64,000 nt of DNA, taken from assembly GCA_002427105.1 (NCBI GenBank), contig DIPM01000010.1, positions 28,195 through 92,194 on the forward strand. The letters are read 5' to 3'. Positions within the stretch are counted from its first letter, which is position 1. Each line of letters opens with the position of its first letter. A model generated the notes under the pieces. The model searched no databases and was not told the DNA's origin. It was given only the letters and a program-made list of their open reading frames with translations. Below are positions 36,301 through 45,844 of the stretch, piece after piece. Source of the DNA: Marinilabiliaceae bacterium UBA5488. Its GTDB lineage: Bacteria; Bacteroidota; Bacteroidia; Bacteroidales; Marinilabiliaceae. Position numbers and translations under genes: made by a program.

Positions 36301-36437
36301 TGATTACTATTAGCGATTACTCAGGTATGGATCCTGAAGTAGGTTATGGTGATGGGCGTTCTTTTGTACAAGGTATTGACCTGGGATTCTATCCTGCTCC
36401 AAAGATTTATATGATGGGTGTTAATTTGAAATTCTAA
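33306..36437 (+). CDS. SusC/RagA-type TonB-dependent outer-membrane transporter (1)
   Basis: A 1043-residue protein importing oligosaccharides with its SusD lid. Signal peptide MKRKELVLILCLFLGFTTFAQ; CarboxypepD_reg-like domain about 22-105 (VPGVTVLEKGTTNGIITDLD); TonB plug about 110-225 (DEVVVIGYGVQKKKLVTGAN, then YVIDGVAGGDINSLNPSDIE and AAIYGSRAANGVILVKTKGG); 22-strand barrel to the C-terminus, ending GVNLKF. There is no STN domain, so control by an anti-sigma partner is not expected. It has its own promoter and is 21 nt upstream of its SusD partner. Confidence 0.94.
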   Translation: MKRKELVLILCLFLGFTTFAQKRVSGLVLEEQGYPVPGVTVLEKGTTNGIITDLDGKFSLEVAGESSVLVFSFVGMETQERPVGAETSFNVIMVSSFADLDEVVVIGYGVQKKKLVTGANISIGADELQRQNSTKALEAIQSFSPGVNIVQASGMPGEDFKVNIRGLGTVGQSAPLYVIDGVAGGDINSLNPSDIESIDVLKDAASAAIYGSRAANGVILVKTKGGQKGRITVSYDAFYGVQNVAKMAEPLNAKQFIDIYTEEWEVSGKPMDEIADFTTLKHWDQIQNGEFKGTNWLKEIENKNAPYQNHAINISGGSDQSTFALGFSYTSQEGVLGAPVEPHNDQYTFRINSDHVIYKKNDMDVVKVGQTLNYRFRERSGVAIEGMYYNDVRNMLAGNPLIPVYNDEGELFMYDDLVEYGIASLSPRLYNPIAQMVLDRGNNETLNYNLNGTAYLQIQPVKNLVFRSSYGYRMFANAYRNYQPKFHISNDVQLNPGRINQNGGSGYSWTMENTLNYSFKTGGHGLDFLVGQSVEKWGYGSHLSATNANPTFDGFKYAYLDNTDGITAAVTRTTGGPHERSALASYFGRINYDFNEKYLLTLIMRADGSSNFAPGNQWGYFPSVAAGWILTEEGFLANNGVVDFMKIRASWGQNGNQAIEPGQYLDLIGFDAQQNYRFGSNRSEMQLGGYPYKLANPDVAWETSEQLDLGFDAYFLRSRFQLVFDYYVKTTRDWLLRAPVADIQGAEAPDINAGDVENKGIELALRWNDNLGGFRYGAYFNITKNTNEVTRMGDDSGIIQSNPSVISQGTDPVWRVETGYPIGYFYGYKTAGVFQNAQQIANWEHGFLQSTPQPGDLIFVDTNGDGLVTPEDKTMIGNPRPDLRIGFGINLEYKGFDFAVSGKGAFGQQIMQSYRSFADNEFHNYTTDILGRWTGEGTSNRLPRMSAGNSINRQSVSDIYVEDGDYVKIQEITLGYDFKKLFPGMPLGQARLYVAGRNLITISDYSGMDPEVGYGDGRSFVQGIDLGFYPAPKIYMMGVNLKF

Positions 36438-36458
36438 GATCCTTAAAATTTGATAATT

Positions 36459-38204
36459 ATGAAAAGAATAGCGTATTTAATACTTGCTGCCTTGTTGATT
36501 AGTTCTTGTGATGATTTCTTGGGCTGGGAGCCTTTGACTGAGAAAACATCCGCCAACTATCCGGCAAATGAGGCAGAAGTAAATCAAGTTCTGGCTGGTA
36601 TCTATACCTCCTTGACGAACGAACAACGATTGGGAGACCAGTGCTACTTCTTCTTTATGGAAGTAGCCAGTGATGAAAAGCTTGGTGGTGGTGGTCAGAA
36701 CGACGTTAAAGCCCTTTCAGCAGAAAGTTTTATGTATTCTGATCCTGAAATGCTGGCTCCAAACTGGCAGACTACCTATATGGGAATTCACCGTGCAAAT
36801 TATGCATTAGAGAAAATTCCTCTACTGACAGAAGATATCCTCTCTACCGCAAATAAAAATCAAGCTTTAGGTGAGGCTTATTTTCTTAGAGCATTCTTGT
36901 ATCACAGACTGGCTACCTTATACGGTCGTGTTCCATTGAAGATTACTACTGAGGTACAAGACCTGGGAGCTGCTGAGCCTGATCAAATCTTTGCTCAAAT
37001 TGCTTCTGACTTAAAAGCTGCTATAGATCTTTTGCCGAAAACTCCATACACCAGTACAAAGGAGGGACATGCTACTCGTTGGGCTGCTCAGGCTATGATG
37101 GCTCGTGCGTGGTTATTCTATACCGGTTTTTATGGCAAAGCGGATCTTCCATTGGCTGAAGGTGGGTCTGTGACTAAAGCTCAGGTTGTTACCTGGCTTG
37201 AAGAGGTGGTAGATGAAAGTGGTCATAGACTGGTAGATGATTTCCATCAATTATGGCCTTATACCAATTCACTTACCATCAATGATTACGATTATATGGT
37301 AGATTATAGTGCTGCTAGTGGTAAGCCCCTGAGTAGTCTGATTTATGCCAGTAATGAGGGTGCAAGGAATCCCGAAACCATTTTTGCCCTTCAATTTAAT
37401 GTGTTAGCAGGTTGGAACATCGACAGAGGTTATTCAAATACTGTAATGTTGTTCTCAGGTTTGCGCGGTCAGCAGAAGTCCTTCCCCTTTGCAGGTGGCT
37501 GGGGCCAAGGCAACTCTATACCTAAGCACATTTGGGACGAATGGGAAGCCGGTGATGCACGTCGCACTGCTTCTATTATTGATATTCAAGGTGAGCTTTC
37601 TAAAAATAACTATCAAAGAGGTCAGTGGGACTTCGTGTTGGAAAGCAACTACTGGGGTAAAAAATACAATGGTGTTATTAGCTATACTAACGAGGAAAAG
37701 ACAAAAGTTAGCAATGACTACGGCGTAGTAATGTATGGTAATCATGACAATGATCAGCTTTCACACACAGACGATCAGGTTTACATTCGTTACGCAGACG
37801 TTCTGTTGATGCTTGCCGAACTTACCGGGGAAGTTAGTTATATCAACGAGGTGCGTGCCCGTGCCGGAGTTGATCCAATAGGTGCGTATTCATTGGAAGC
37901 GCTTCAGAACGAACGTCGCTTCGAACTTGCTTTCGAAGGTCTTCGTTATAACGATATGCGTCGTTGGGGAGCTGAATATACCAAGGCTGCACTTGAAAAA
38001 CAAAATGGTTCTCCAGTGTTTAACTATGGTGGTGCTGCTACCTTTGACGTTACCAAGCTGAATCCTAAGGGTTACAGTGCTCGGTATGATGAAACCAAAG
38101 GTTTCTTCCCGATTCCTCAGTTACAGATTGATCTTTCAAAGGGCTTGTTACAGCAAGTTCCCGGATGGACAACTGCTGATCTGTTTAAAGGATTTGCACA
38201 ATAA
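36459..38204 (+). CDS. SusD/RagB family glycan-binding lipoprotein (1)
   Basis: A 581-residue surface lipoprotein from ATG 36459 (a TTG 9 nt upstream is less likely). Lipobox LLISSC; SusD N-terminal TPR-like domain (EAEVNQVLAGIYTSLTNEQR, GEAYFLRAFLYHRLATLYGR); C-terminal RagB domain (NEVRARAGVDPIGAYSLEAL, then LQNERRFELAFEGLRYNDMR). It pairs with the preceding SusC. No enzyme genes follow; a terminator comes 35 nt downstream, so the substrate is not indicated by context. Confidence 0.93.
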   Translation: MKRIAYLILAALLISSCDDFLGWEPLTEKTSANYPANEAEVNQVLAGIYTSLTNEQRLGDQCYFFFMEVASDEKLGGGGQNDVKALSAESFMYSDPEMLAPNWQTTYMGIHRANYALEKIPLLTEDILSTANKNQALGEAYFLRAFLYHRLATLYGRVPLKITTEVQDLGAAEPDQIFAQIASDLKAAIDLLPKTPYTSTKEGHATRWAAQAMMARAWLFYTGFYGKADLPLAEGGSVTKAQVVTWLEEVVDESGHRLVDDFHQLWPYTNSLTINDYDYMVDYSAASGKPLSSLIYASNEGARNPETIFALQFNVLAGWNIDRGYSNTVMLFSGLRGQQKSFPFAGGWGQGNSIPKHIWDEWEAGDARRTASIIDIQGELSKNNYQRGQWDFVLESNYWGKKYNGVISYTNEEKTKVSNDYGVVMYGNHDNDQLSHTDDQVYIRYADVLLMLAELTGEVSYINEVRARAGVDPIGAYSLEALQNERRFELAFEGLRYNDMRRWGAEYTKAALEKQNGSPVFNYGGAATFDVTKLNPKGYSARYDETKGFFPIPQLQIDLSKGLLQQVPGWTTADLFKGFAQ

Positions 38205-38238
38205 CAGGCTTCTATAAGCCAACCTAACCTAGAAGTTT

Positions 38239-38272
38239 AAGGAGGAAAACCAGTCAGGTTTTCCTCCTTTTT
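38239..38272 (+). terminator. Terminator of the first SusC/SusD operon
   Basis: A perfect 13-bp stem (AAGGAGGAAAACC / GGTTTTCCTCCTT, loop AGTCA) merges into a T run. It isolates this pair from katA, which converges from the right. Confidence 0.85.
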
Positions 38273-38313
38273 CTTATCGATAATCAAGCTTTGCGGGCTA
38301 CCTACCCGTGCTT

Positions 38314-39786
38314 TTATGCTTTGAAATTAAACTTCAGTATCTTGGCTACTTCTGTTGCCAACTCTTTGTCTGCCTTGTAGAAGTGCGACAATTGCCGTTG
38401 AATAATCTCATCCCTTTTAGGACCTGCTATTCCTGCCATAGAGCCGGCAAAGTTGCTGATGGTTGCCTTTCTTTCACTATCAGTCATAACTTTGCGGAAC
38501 AGCAAACCCGGCTGCGTATAATGGTCGTCATCATTCTCGTTGCGGGGATAGGTATCTGCATAAGCCATATCAAGCGGCATACCGGGCTGCTTGTAGTGGG
38601 GGTCGGCCTCTATAGCGTCGAAGCTGTTGGGGAAATAGTTGGGTGCATCCCCACCGTTGCCGTTGACCGACATATAGCCGTCACGCTCGTGGTTGTAAAC
38701 AGGATTGATAGGTCGGTTTACCGGTATCTGTTCATAGTTTGCTCCTAAGCGGTAACGGTGGGCATCGGGATATGCAAAAATACGTCCCTGAAGCATCTTG
38801 TCGGGTGATAATCCGATACCTCTCACAAAATTTGACGGCGCAAACGCAGCCTGTTCTACATCAGCAAAGTAGTTGCGAGGTATTTCGTTTAGCTCCATAA
38901 CGCCAACTTCAATCAAGGGATATTCAGCATGCGACCATACCTTCGTGATATCAAAAGGATTCCATTTAAAGGATTTTGCCTGAGCCTCAGTCATCACCTG
39001 GATGTTAAGTGTCCACCTGGGGAAGTCCTTACGTTTAATGGCATCAACAAGATCGCGCTGTGAATAATCAGGGTCGCTGCCTTTCAACTCGTCTGCTCTC
39101 GCACCCGACAAAGTCTTGTTGCCCTGTTGTGTTTTGAAATGAAATTTAACCCACACCCGATCGTTCTTATCATTATACATTGAGTAAGTATGGCTGCCAT
39201 AGCCGTTCATATGGCGATAACCATCGGGGGTGCCTCGATCGCTGAAAAGTGTCATTATCTGATGCATACTCTCGGGATTTAGGCTCCAGAAGTCCCACAT
39301 CATGGTAGCGCTTTTAAGATTGGTATGCGGATCTCTTTTTTGAGTGTGGATAAAATCAGGGAATTTCTTAGCATCCTTAATAAAGAATACGGGAGTGTTA
39401 TTTCCTACCAAATCCCAGTTGCCCTCCTCAGTGTAAAATTTAACTGCAAAGCCTCTGGGGTCGCGCTCAGTATCGGCGCTGCCCTTCTCCCCGCCTACGG
39501 TCGAAAACCTGATGAAGAGCCTGCATTCGTTGCCAACTTTGCTGAAAAGAGCTGCGCTGCTATATTTGCTAATGTCCTTTGTGACGGTGAATTTACCGTA
39601 AGCTCCGGTTCCCTTCGCATGAACCACGCGCTCAGGAATCCTTTCGCGATTAAAATGTGCTAGTTTTTCTTGTAGATAGTGGTCTTGCAATAAAACCGGG
39701 CCGCGCGGACCGACGGTCATGCTATCTTCATTCTCAAAGTAAGGTCTTCCCGACGCGGTTGTCAACCTTTTTTTTTCTTCTTTCAT
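38314..39786 (-). CDS. katA: Heme catalase
   Basis: Breaks down hydrogen peroxide in the cytoplasm. The 490 residues are of the small-subunit (clade 3) type: distal histidine in ERVVHAKGTGAYGKF, FSTVGGEKGSADTERDPRGF with the conserved asparagine further on in NWDLVGNNTPVFFIKDAKKF, and proximal tyrosine segment RIFAYPDAHRYRLGANYEQI. Full length. It stands alone between the first SusC/D pair and the DUF454 gene. No OxyR site was recognised. Confidence 0.96.
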   Translation of the reverse strand: MKEEKKRLTTASGRPYFENEDSMTVGPRGPVLLQDHYLQEKLAHFNRERIPERVVHAKGTGAYGKFTVTKDISKYSSAALFSKVGNECRLFIRFSTVGGEKGSADTERDPRGFAVKFYTEEGNWDLVGNNTPVFFIKDAKKFPDFIHTQKRDPHTNLKSATMMWDFWSLNPESMHQIMTLFSDRGTPDGYRHMNGYGSHTYSMYNDKNDRVWVKFHFKTQQGNKTLSGARADELKGSDPDYSQRDLVDAIKRKDFPRWTLNIQVMTEAQAKSFKWNPFDITKVWSHAEYPLIEVGVMELNEIPRNYFADVEQAAFAPSNFVRGIGLSPDKMLQGRIFAYPDAHRYRLGANYEQIPVNRPINPVYNHERDGYMSVNGNGGDAPNYFPNSFDAIEADPHYKQPGMPLDMAYADTYPRNENDDDHYTQPGLLFRKVMTDSERKATISNFAGSMAGIAGPKRDEIIQRQLSHFYKADKELATEVAKILKFNFKA

Positions 39787-39910
39787 ATCTGTACGTTTAA
39801 ATTATTAGGCCGGATGCAATTCGCATGATGAATAAGGACCCTATATTGTGGTTAACGAATCATGCTCGTTTATACTATAGTGTCTGCATTTATTATTATG
39901 GCAGACTCAT

Positions 39911-40279
39911 TTATTTCCTGGCATTCGGCACCCAAAACCATACAACTGCCGTGCCTATGCACGCGGCTGCTAAAACCACAATACGCAGGTTAACATTGCT
40001 GATAATTAACCATGCCGATATAGATACCATAATCCACATAAGGACTATCGAATATGTTTTTTCATATCTGTACAGACCTTTATTCTTCTCGTATCGCCTT
40101 ATTCTACCTCCCAGATATCTGTTTTCTACCAGCTTTTTATGAAGCGCCGGTGAGCCCTTCATATATAAATAGGCCGACAGCAGCAAAAACGGGGTGGTGG
40201 GTAAGCCCGGAAGAACGATGCCTATAATTCCTAATACTAATGATATTGATCCTAATACAATATATAATGGTTTCAACAT
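39911..40279 (-). CDS. DUF454 (YbaN-like) inner-membrane protein
   Basis: From MLKPLYIVLGSISLVLGIIG the protein has 122 residues with three or four membrane helices. LPGLPTTPFLLLSAYLYMKG and the charged segment VENRYLGGRIRRYEKNKGL are the DUF454/YbaN signature. Function unknown. The start is placed at 40279 because 27 further upstream codons (with cysteines and charged residues) do not fit the family. Confidence 0.82.
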   Translation of the reverse strand: MLKPLYIVLGSISLVLGIIGIVLPGLPTTPFLLLSAYLYMKGSPALHKKLVENRYLGGRIRRYEKNKGLYRYEKTYSIVLMWIMVSISAWLIISNVNLRIVVLAAACIGTAVVWFWVPNARK

Positions 40280-40839
40280 TAATAACCGGGGGTCATATTT
40301 TACACAAACTATTTTGCATGGGTTAAAATAGTCTATTTCCTGAGAAAACAAAAGAGCCAACGAATAAACCTAATGAAGTTATACAAAAATACTGAAAGGT
40401 AGCAGTCTTTGTTTATGATGTCGCAATTCTTGTTGAATGTTAAGAGAAGCTAAAAACGGTAGAATAATACAAAATATTGATAAAAAAGTATTAGCACTAT
40501 TAACTAATGAGCTCTATTTTTGAATTTACTAATTAAGTGTAAAGTTCACACTAAGAGAGAGGGGAGGTGGCTGTTGAATATTAGAGGAATAGCCCTCCTG
40601 GAGATAGTGTCGAGTGTTTCTTATTAATTATTATGATAGTATTAAACTATGGTATGATTGTATTAGATGAAAAGGCGGGCGAATATTACTTTTGAAAAAC
40701 AATTAATAGATGAAAAATAGTGTAAAAATATGTGTTAGCGTTATTGTAAATTAACAGCTGATTACCAGGTGGTTTATTACCCTTTATTCATGACTAATCA
40801 GCCGATCATTTTACGTTTATTTAATTAAAAATTAGACTT
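40280..40839 (+). promoter_or_regulatory. Upstream region of the second SusC locus
   Basis: About 560 nt with no gene. Two candidate -7 boxes on the plus strand match TAnnTTTG: TATTTTTG at 40515-40522 and TACTTTTG at 40687-40694. The second would give a leader of about 140 nt, similar to the first SusC gene. Neither has a clear -33 TTG at the right distance, so the promoter is not settled. Confidence 0.45.
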
Positions 40840-43800
40840 ATGACAAAAAATCTGCGTTTGTTGTCTGTTTTTGTTCTACTCTTGAGCCATATAATGGTTT
40901 TTGGGCAGACTAAAACAGTCACAGGTACGGTGACTGACGACAGCAGTTCACCCCTTCCCGGTGTTACCGTTGTGGTAGAAGGAACTACTATTGGAGTAGT
41001 TACTGATATCGATGGTAATTACAATATCAATTTTCCTGAGGGTGCTCAGGCCTTGGTTTTTAGCTTTATTGGCTTTGACAACCAGCGTATTGAGGTAGGT
41101 GAACGTTCCGTTATTAATGTATTGATGCAATCCTCGGATCTTCGTCTTGATGAGGTGGTGGTAGTGGGTTATGGAACCATGAAAAGGAGCGACCTCTCAG
41201 GGGCTTCTATTTCTGTTGGTGAGGATAAAATACGGGGTTCCGTAATTACCAATATCGACCAGGCCCTGCAAGGACGTGCCGCGGGCGTTACTGCCATGAC
41301 AACTTCAGGGGCTCCGGGTGGAGCTGTTTCTATTCGGGTGCGTGGACAAAGTACTATTAATGCAAGCGCCGAACCTCTTTATGTAGTAGATGGGGTTATA
41401 TTGCAAGGAGGCGGAGCCAGCGGTGCTTCACTTGGCTTAGGTGATAAGTTAGGGAATGGTGCAGTATCTTCGGTTTCTCCAATTTCTTCTTTGAACCCTT
41501 CCGATATCGAATCGATGGAAATCCTTAAGGATGCCTCTGCAACAGCTATTTATGGGGCTCAGGGAGCCAACGGTGTGGTCTTGATTACTACCAAGAAGGG
41601 ACAAAGCGGTGCAGCCCGGTTCGATTATGATGGTATGTACGGTATGCAGCGTCAGGCTACTCGTTTGGAAATGATGAATCTGCGGGAGTTCGCCGATTAC
41701 AGCAATACTGTTGCAATGGACTTTCGCACATCTGATGACCGTAGTGAATTTAGGGATCCTTCTCTTTTAGGTGTAGGGACAAACTGGCAGGACGCCATTT
41801 TTCAGTTTGCACCCATGCAGCAGCACCAGGTTTCTGCTCGTGGAGGTACTGATGCTGCACGTTATTTTGTTTCAGGATCGTATATGGATCAGGATGGAAC
41901 AATTGTTGGGTCTGAGTTTAAGCGCTATTCTTTCCGAACCAACTTTGACGCTGACTTGAAGCCATGGATGAAGTTAGGTGTGAATGCGGCATATTCGCTT
42001 ACTGATGAAAAGCTTGGCCTGGCTGAGGGTACTGAAGGTATCATTACCTATTCGCTACTGACTCCTCCTGATATTCCAATTTATGATCTTAACGGGGACT
42101 ATGCCAGCGAGGTAAGAGAGGGCTATACCAGGATTAATCCAATTGCCAAAGCACATGATGAAGACCTCTTGCTGGAGCGTTCTAAATTAAATGGTAACAT
42201 TTATTTGGACATCACGCCAATTGAAAAGCTTACATGGCATACAGAACTGGGCTTTGATATCAGCGGTACCCGCGGCGAGGTCTTTTTGCCCCAGGTTACT
42301 TATGGTAACTGGTCGCGCGATATTAACGAGAGTTCGATTCAAAGAAACAATAACTCTTTTATGCAGTACAAAAACTATCTGACTTACGCAGATAGCTTCA
42401 ATCGGCACTCTTATTCGCTTATGGCAGGACAAGAGGCATGGGAGTCAAAATGGGAGAACCAGCGTGTGATTGGTATTGGTTTGCCCGGCAACGAGGTGCG
42501 TAATCCGGTATTGGCTAGTGAGCATAAGATTACTTCCGGTTTTGGCAGCTCAGCAATGGCTTCTTTCTTTGGACGGCTTACGTATAATTTCGATAGTCGC
42601 TACGGTTTTACTTATACCTTCCGCCGGGATGGCTCGTCCAACTTTGGACCTAAGAACAGGTGGGCCAATTTCCATGCCTTTGCCGGCTCCTGGCGTTTTA
42701 CCGAAGAAGCCTTCCTGCAAGGATTGAATACTGTAATAAGTAATGGTAAGTTGCGCTTTGGCTGGGGACAGACCGGGAACTCCAATATAGGTGGATATGC
42801 CTGGGGAGCATCAATTAGTCGCATGCCTTCCGGACTAGGAATGGGCTACCGCCAGAGCAATATTGCTAATCCATATATTAAGTGGGAAACTCAGGAACAG
42901 ATTAACCTTGGTTTGGATTTAGGTTTATTGCGTGATAGAATAACCCTGGTTGTTGATTTGTATGATAAAACCTCTGAGGATATGTTGATGGATTTGCAGT
43001 TGCCCTCTTATATGGGAACACGGGGAAACCAGTCCTCTGCACTTGCTCCTCCAAAAGGTAACTATGGCACCATCAATAATAAGGGTATAGAAATTTCTTT
43101 GAACACCCGTAATATAACAGGTGCTTTTGAATGGGATACAGATATTCAGTGGTCAGCCAATAAGAACACTCTGGAAGCTTTGGATGGAACTGCCAGTGCT
43201 CATATTGAAGGCTATGGTCAGTGGAGTGATGTTGTTACAATTACCAATGTAGGTGAATCTTTGTATAACTTTTATGGTTATAAGGTAGTTGGCGTGTATA
43301 AGGATTTAGCTGATTTGCAAAATTCTCCAAAATCTGCCAAGTATCCTGAGGATGGAGAGAGCTTTGATCGTTATAACACCGTATGGGTAGGTGACCTGAA
43401 ATTTGCCGATTTAAGTGGTCCGGATGGTAAACCTGACGGAGTGATTGATGAGTATGACAGAACTAATATTGGCTCGCCAATGCCCAAGTTTACTTTTGGT
43501 GTGACCAACACTTTCCGTTACAAAAATTTTGACCTGGCTGTGTTTCTGAATGGTAGCTATGGCAATAAGATATTTAATTATACTGCCATGCAACTTTCCA
43601 ATATGAAGAGCGTTTGGGATAACCAATTGGCAGTAGTAAACGATCGTGCCCGTTTGGTAGCCCTGGATAGCGATAAGACTTATCCTGCTTTGGCTATTAA
43701 TGGAACAACTGAGATTTACGCATGGAACGAGGATATTAGTAACATTCGTGTTGCAAATGCAGATACAAAAGTGCCAAGAGCCATTGCCAACGACCCTAAT

Positions 43801-44082
43801 GATAACGATAGGATTAGTGATCGCTATGTAGAAGATGGATCATACCTTCGTATCAAAAACCTCACCTTGGGATATACCGTTCCCGGGCATCTGAGCAGAC
43901 GTTACAAGCTGGATAATGTTAGGGTATATATTAATGTTCAGAATTTACACACTTTTACTGATTATTCAGGTTATGATCCTGAGGTCGGAGTTAGTACTTT
44001 GAGTACTAATGTGTATGGCCTTGATAACGGTCGTTATCCCGCACCTCAGGTTTATACGGTTGGTTTGAATTTCTCTTTCTAG
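40840..44082 (+). CDS. SusC/RagA-type TonB-dependent outer-membrane transporter (2)
   Basis: A 1080-residue importer. Signal peptide (LLSVFVLLLSHIMVFGQ), CarboxypepD_reg domain (LPGVTVVVEGTTIGVVTDID), plug (LDEVVVVGYGTMKRSDLSGA; PLYVVDGVILQGGGASGASL; ATAIYGAQGANGVVLITTKK), then the barrel ending YTVGLNFSF. The plug carries a Gly/Ser-rich insertion (about 188-215) not seen in the first SusC. It heads the mannan-type locus SusC-SusD-SGBP-SGBP-GH26. No STN domain is present. Confidence 0.94.
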   Translation: MTKNLRLLSVFVLLLSHIMVFGQTKTVTGTVTDDSSSPLPGVTVVVEGTTIGVVTDIDGNYNINFPEGAQALVFSFIGFDNQRIEVGERSVINVLMQSSDLRLDEVVVVGYGTMKRSDLSGASISVGEDKIRGSVITNIDQALQGRAAGVTAMTTSGAPGGAVSIRVRGQSTINASAEPLYVVDGVILQGGGASGASLGLGDKLGNGAVSSVSPISSLNPSDIESMEILKDASATAIYGAQGANGVVLITTKKGQSGAARFDYDGMYGMQRQATRLEMMNLREFADYSNTVAMDFRTSDDRSEFRDPSLLGVGTNWQDAIFQFAPMQQHQVSARGGTDAARYFVSGSYMDQDGTIVGSEFKRYSFRTNFDADLKPWMKLGVNAAYSLTDEKLGLAEGTEGIITYSLLTPPDIPIYDLNGDYASEVREGYTRINPIAKAHDEDLLLERSKLNGNIYLDITPIEKLTWHTELGFDISGTRGEVFLPQVTYGNWSRDINESSIQRNNNSFMQYKNYLTYADSFNRHSYSLMAGQEAWESKWENQRVIGIGLPGNEVRNPVLASEHKITSGFGSSAMASFFGRLTYNFDSRYGFTYTFRRDGSSNFGPKNRWANFHAFAGSWRFTEEAFLQGLNTVISNGKLRFGWGQTGNSNIGGYAWGASISRMPSGLGMGYRQSNIANPYIKWETQEQINLGLDLGLLRDRITLVVDLYDKTSEDMLMDLQLPSYMGTRGNQSSALAPPKGNYGTINNKGIEISLNTRNITGAFEWDTDIQWSANKNTLEALDGTASAHIEGYGQWSDVVTITNVGESLYNFYGYKVVGVYKDLADLQNSPKSAKYPEDGESFDRYNTVWVGDLKFADLSGPDGKPDGVIDEYDRTNIGSPMPKFTFGVTNTFRYKNFDLAVFLNGSYGNKIFNYTAMQLSNMKSVWDNQLAVVNDRARLVALDSDKTYPALAINGTTEIYAWNEDISNIRVANADTKVPRAIANDPNDNDRISDRYVEDGSYLRIKNLTLGYTVPGHLSRRYKLDNVRVYINVQNLHTFTDYSGYDPEVGVSTLSTNVYGLDNGRYPAPQVYTVGLNFSF

Positions 44083-44102
44083 GAACAAAAAAACGTAAAC
44101 AA

Positions 44103-45812
44103 ATGAATTACAAAATATTAAAAACTCTGGCATTGTCTTTTGGGCTGCTGATTGGGATGACATCCTGCGAGGACTTTCTCGACCGCCCTACAGAGGACAA
44201 TTACAACGTAGATAATTTCTATCAGACCGACGAGCAGTGCTTTCAGGCTGTGAACCCTATCTACAATTCGCCCTGGTATGATTTTCAACGCGGCTTCTTT
44301 AAAGTTGGAGAAGTTTTGGCCGGTAATTATTATTGGGGTGGCTCTCCATACATGACTTATACCATGAACTCCAGTGATGAGGATTTGGTGAATATGTCGG
44401 CCTCCTTGTGGTCGGTTAATGCCTATTGCAACGGGATTTTGGAGAACATTGATATGAAAGCCGGTGCAGGTGTTAGCGAAACTACTAAGTTGACTGTTAA
44501 AGGCGAAGCTCTGGTATGGAAGGCTATGACCTATTTTTATCTGGTACGTGTTTTTGGCGAGGTTCCGATTGTGCATAATAACTCGGCAGAAATTGCTTCC
44601 GGCACTTACAACGACAAGTACAAGGCTACCATCCCCAATGTTTATGATTACATCATTATGACACTGGAGAAGGCTATTGAATGGCTGCCTGAAAAGAATG
44701 CTACCGGTCGCATTGACCGTTATTCCGCCTATGCTTTGTTGTCTAAGGTGTATCTGACCAAAAGTGGATATGGTATGGATGGCAGCCGAAACCAGGATGA
44801 CCTTGATAAGGCAGCTGCTTATGCACTAAAAGTGATTGATGAAAGTGGGCGGGAGTTGGTTCCTGCTTTTTCTGATATTTTCCGCTTACAGAATAATTTT
44901 TCCTCTGAAAGCCTTCTGGCATGGCATTGGCGCGGAGACCGTGATCCATGGACTCAGCAGAATACCTTGCAGTCAGATTTGGCCTTGACAGGCTTTTCTG
45001 AGTTTGGAGATACCTGGGGTGGCTATGCAGGTCCTTCAATTGATCTGCAAAGGGCTTTTGGGGAAAACGCGCTTAGCCTTGAGCGGGCCAATAGGGATAC
45101 CCGTCGCAAAGCTACCATGATGATGTACGGCGATAAATACGAATACTTCTGGGTAGATAAGGGAGGTTTTGACTGGACTGATTACAACCTGAATGAGTTG
45201 AAGGAATTTCATAGTGCTACAGGAGCCAATCAAGTTAAGCACCTTGTAGGTAACAACAACGACCACGTAATTGGTCTGGGCTATGGAATGGCCAATATGT
45301 CAACAGGTCTGAGCACACATCTTATCAGGTTGGCGGATGTTTATCTTATTTATGCAGAAGCTGTTTTAGGAAACCAGACCTCAACCACCAACGCGAGAGC
45401 TCTGGAGATGTTTAACAGGGTAAGAGCCAGAGCCTATGGCAAGACCTACGAAGACTTTTTGACGAGCACTGATGTGGCTACATCATTAAGTTTTGATGAT
45501 ATTTGGAAAGAGCGCCGTTTGGAGTTGGCAACTGAGGGCGATCGTTGGTATGATTATGTTCGTTTGCATTACTACAATCCTACAAAAGCCATCAATGAGC
45601 TTCGTGATCAGTATAGAGGAACTTACAATGGGCTAAAAGCATTTTACGAAACAGGAACTTTGGATCCTTCGGTCACCTATTACAATGAGGTGCCCAAGCC
45701 AAATATCAATAGCTCGCATTTTAAGCTGCCCTTTCCTGATACTGACCTTACTATGAACAAACATCTGTTGGAAGAGGCAGTTGAAGTGGACATCTCTCAA
45801 TACAGTTATTAA
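44103..45812 (+). CDS. SusD/RagB family glycan-binding lipoprotein (2)
   Basis: A 569-residue surface lipoprotein 20 nt after its SusC partner. Lipobox GLLIGMTSC (cysteine 23), TPR region (VKGEALVWKAMTYFYLVRVF, SAYALLSKVYLTKSGYGMDG) and the C-terminal RagB segment (MFNRVRARAYGKTYEDFL, KERRLELATEGDRWYDYVRL). Its stop TAA overlaps an ATG (TAATG) of the next frame, suggesting coupled translation of the glycan-binding protein. Confidence 0.93.
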   Translation: MNYKILKTLALSFGLLIGMTSCEDFLDRPTEDNYNVDNFYQTDEQCFQAVNPIYNSPWYDFQRGFFKVGEVLAGNYYWGGSPYMTYTMNSSDEDLVNMSASLWSVNAYCNGILENIDMKAGAGVSETTKLTVKGEALVWKAMTYFYLVRVFGEVPIVHNNSAEIASGTYNDKYKATIPNVYDYIIMTLEKAIEWLPEKNATGRIDRYSAYALLSKVYLTKSGYGMDGSRNQDDLDKAAAYALKVIDESGRELVPAFSDIFRLQNNFSSESLLAWHWRGDRDPWTQQNTLQSDLALTGFSEFGDTWGGYAGPSIDLQRAFGENALSLERANRDTRRKATMMMYGDKYEYFWVDKGGFDWTDYNLNELKEFHSATGANQVKHLVGNNNDHVIGLGYGMANMSTGLSTHLIRLADVYLIYAEAVLGNQTSTTNARALEMFNRVRARAYGKTYEDFLTSTDVATSLSFDDIWKERRLELATEGDRWYDYVRLHYYNPTKAINELRDQYRGTYNGLKAFYETGTLDPSVTYYNEVPKPNINSSHFKLPFPDTDLTMNKHLLEEAVEVDISQYSY

Positions 45813-45844
45813 TGGTTCTGATGTTAATGTTTAAAATGATTTTT

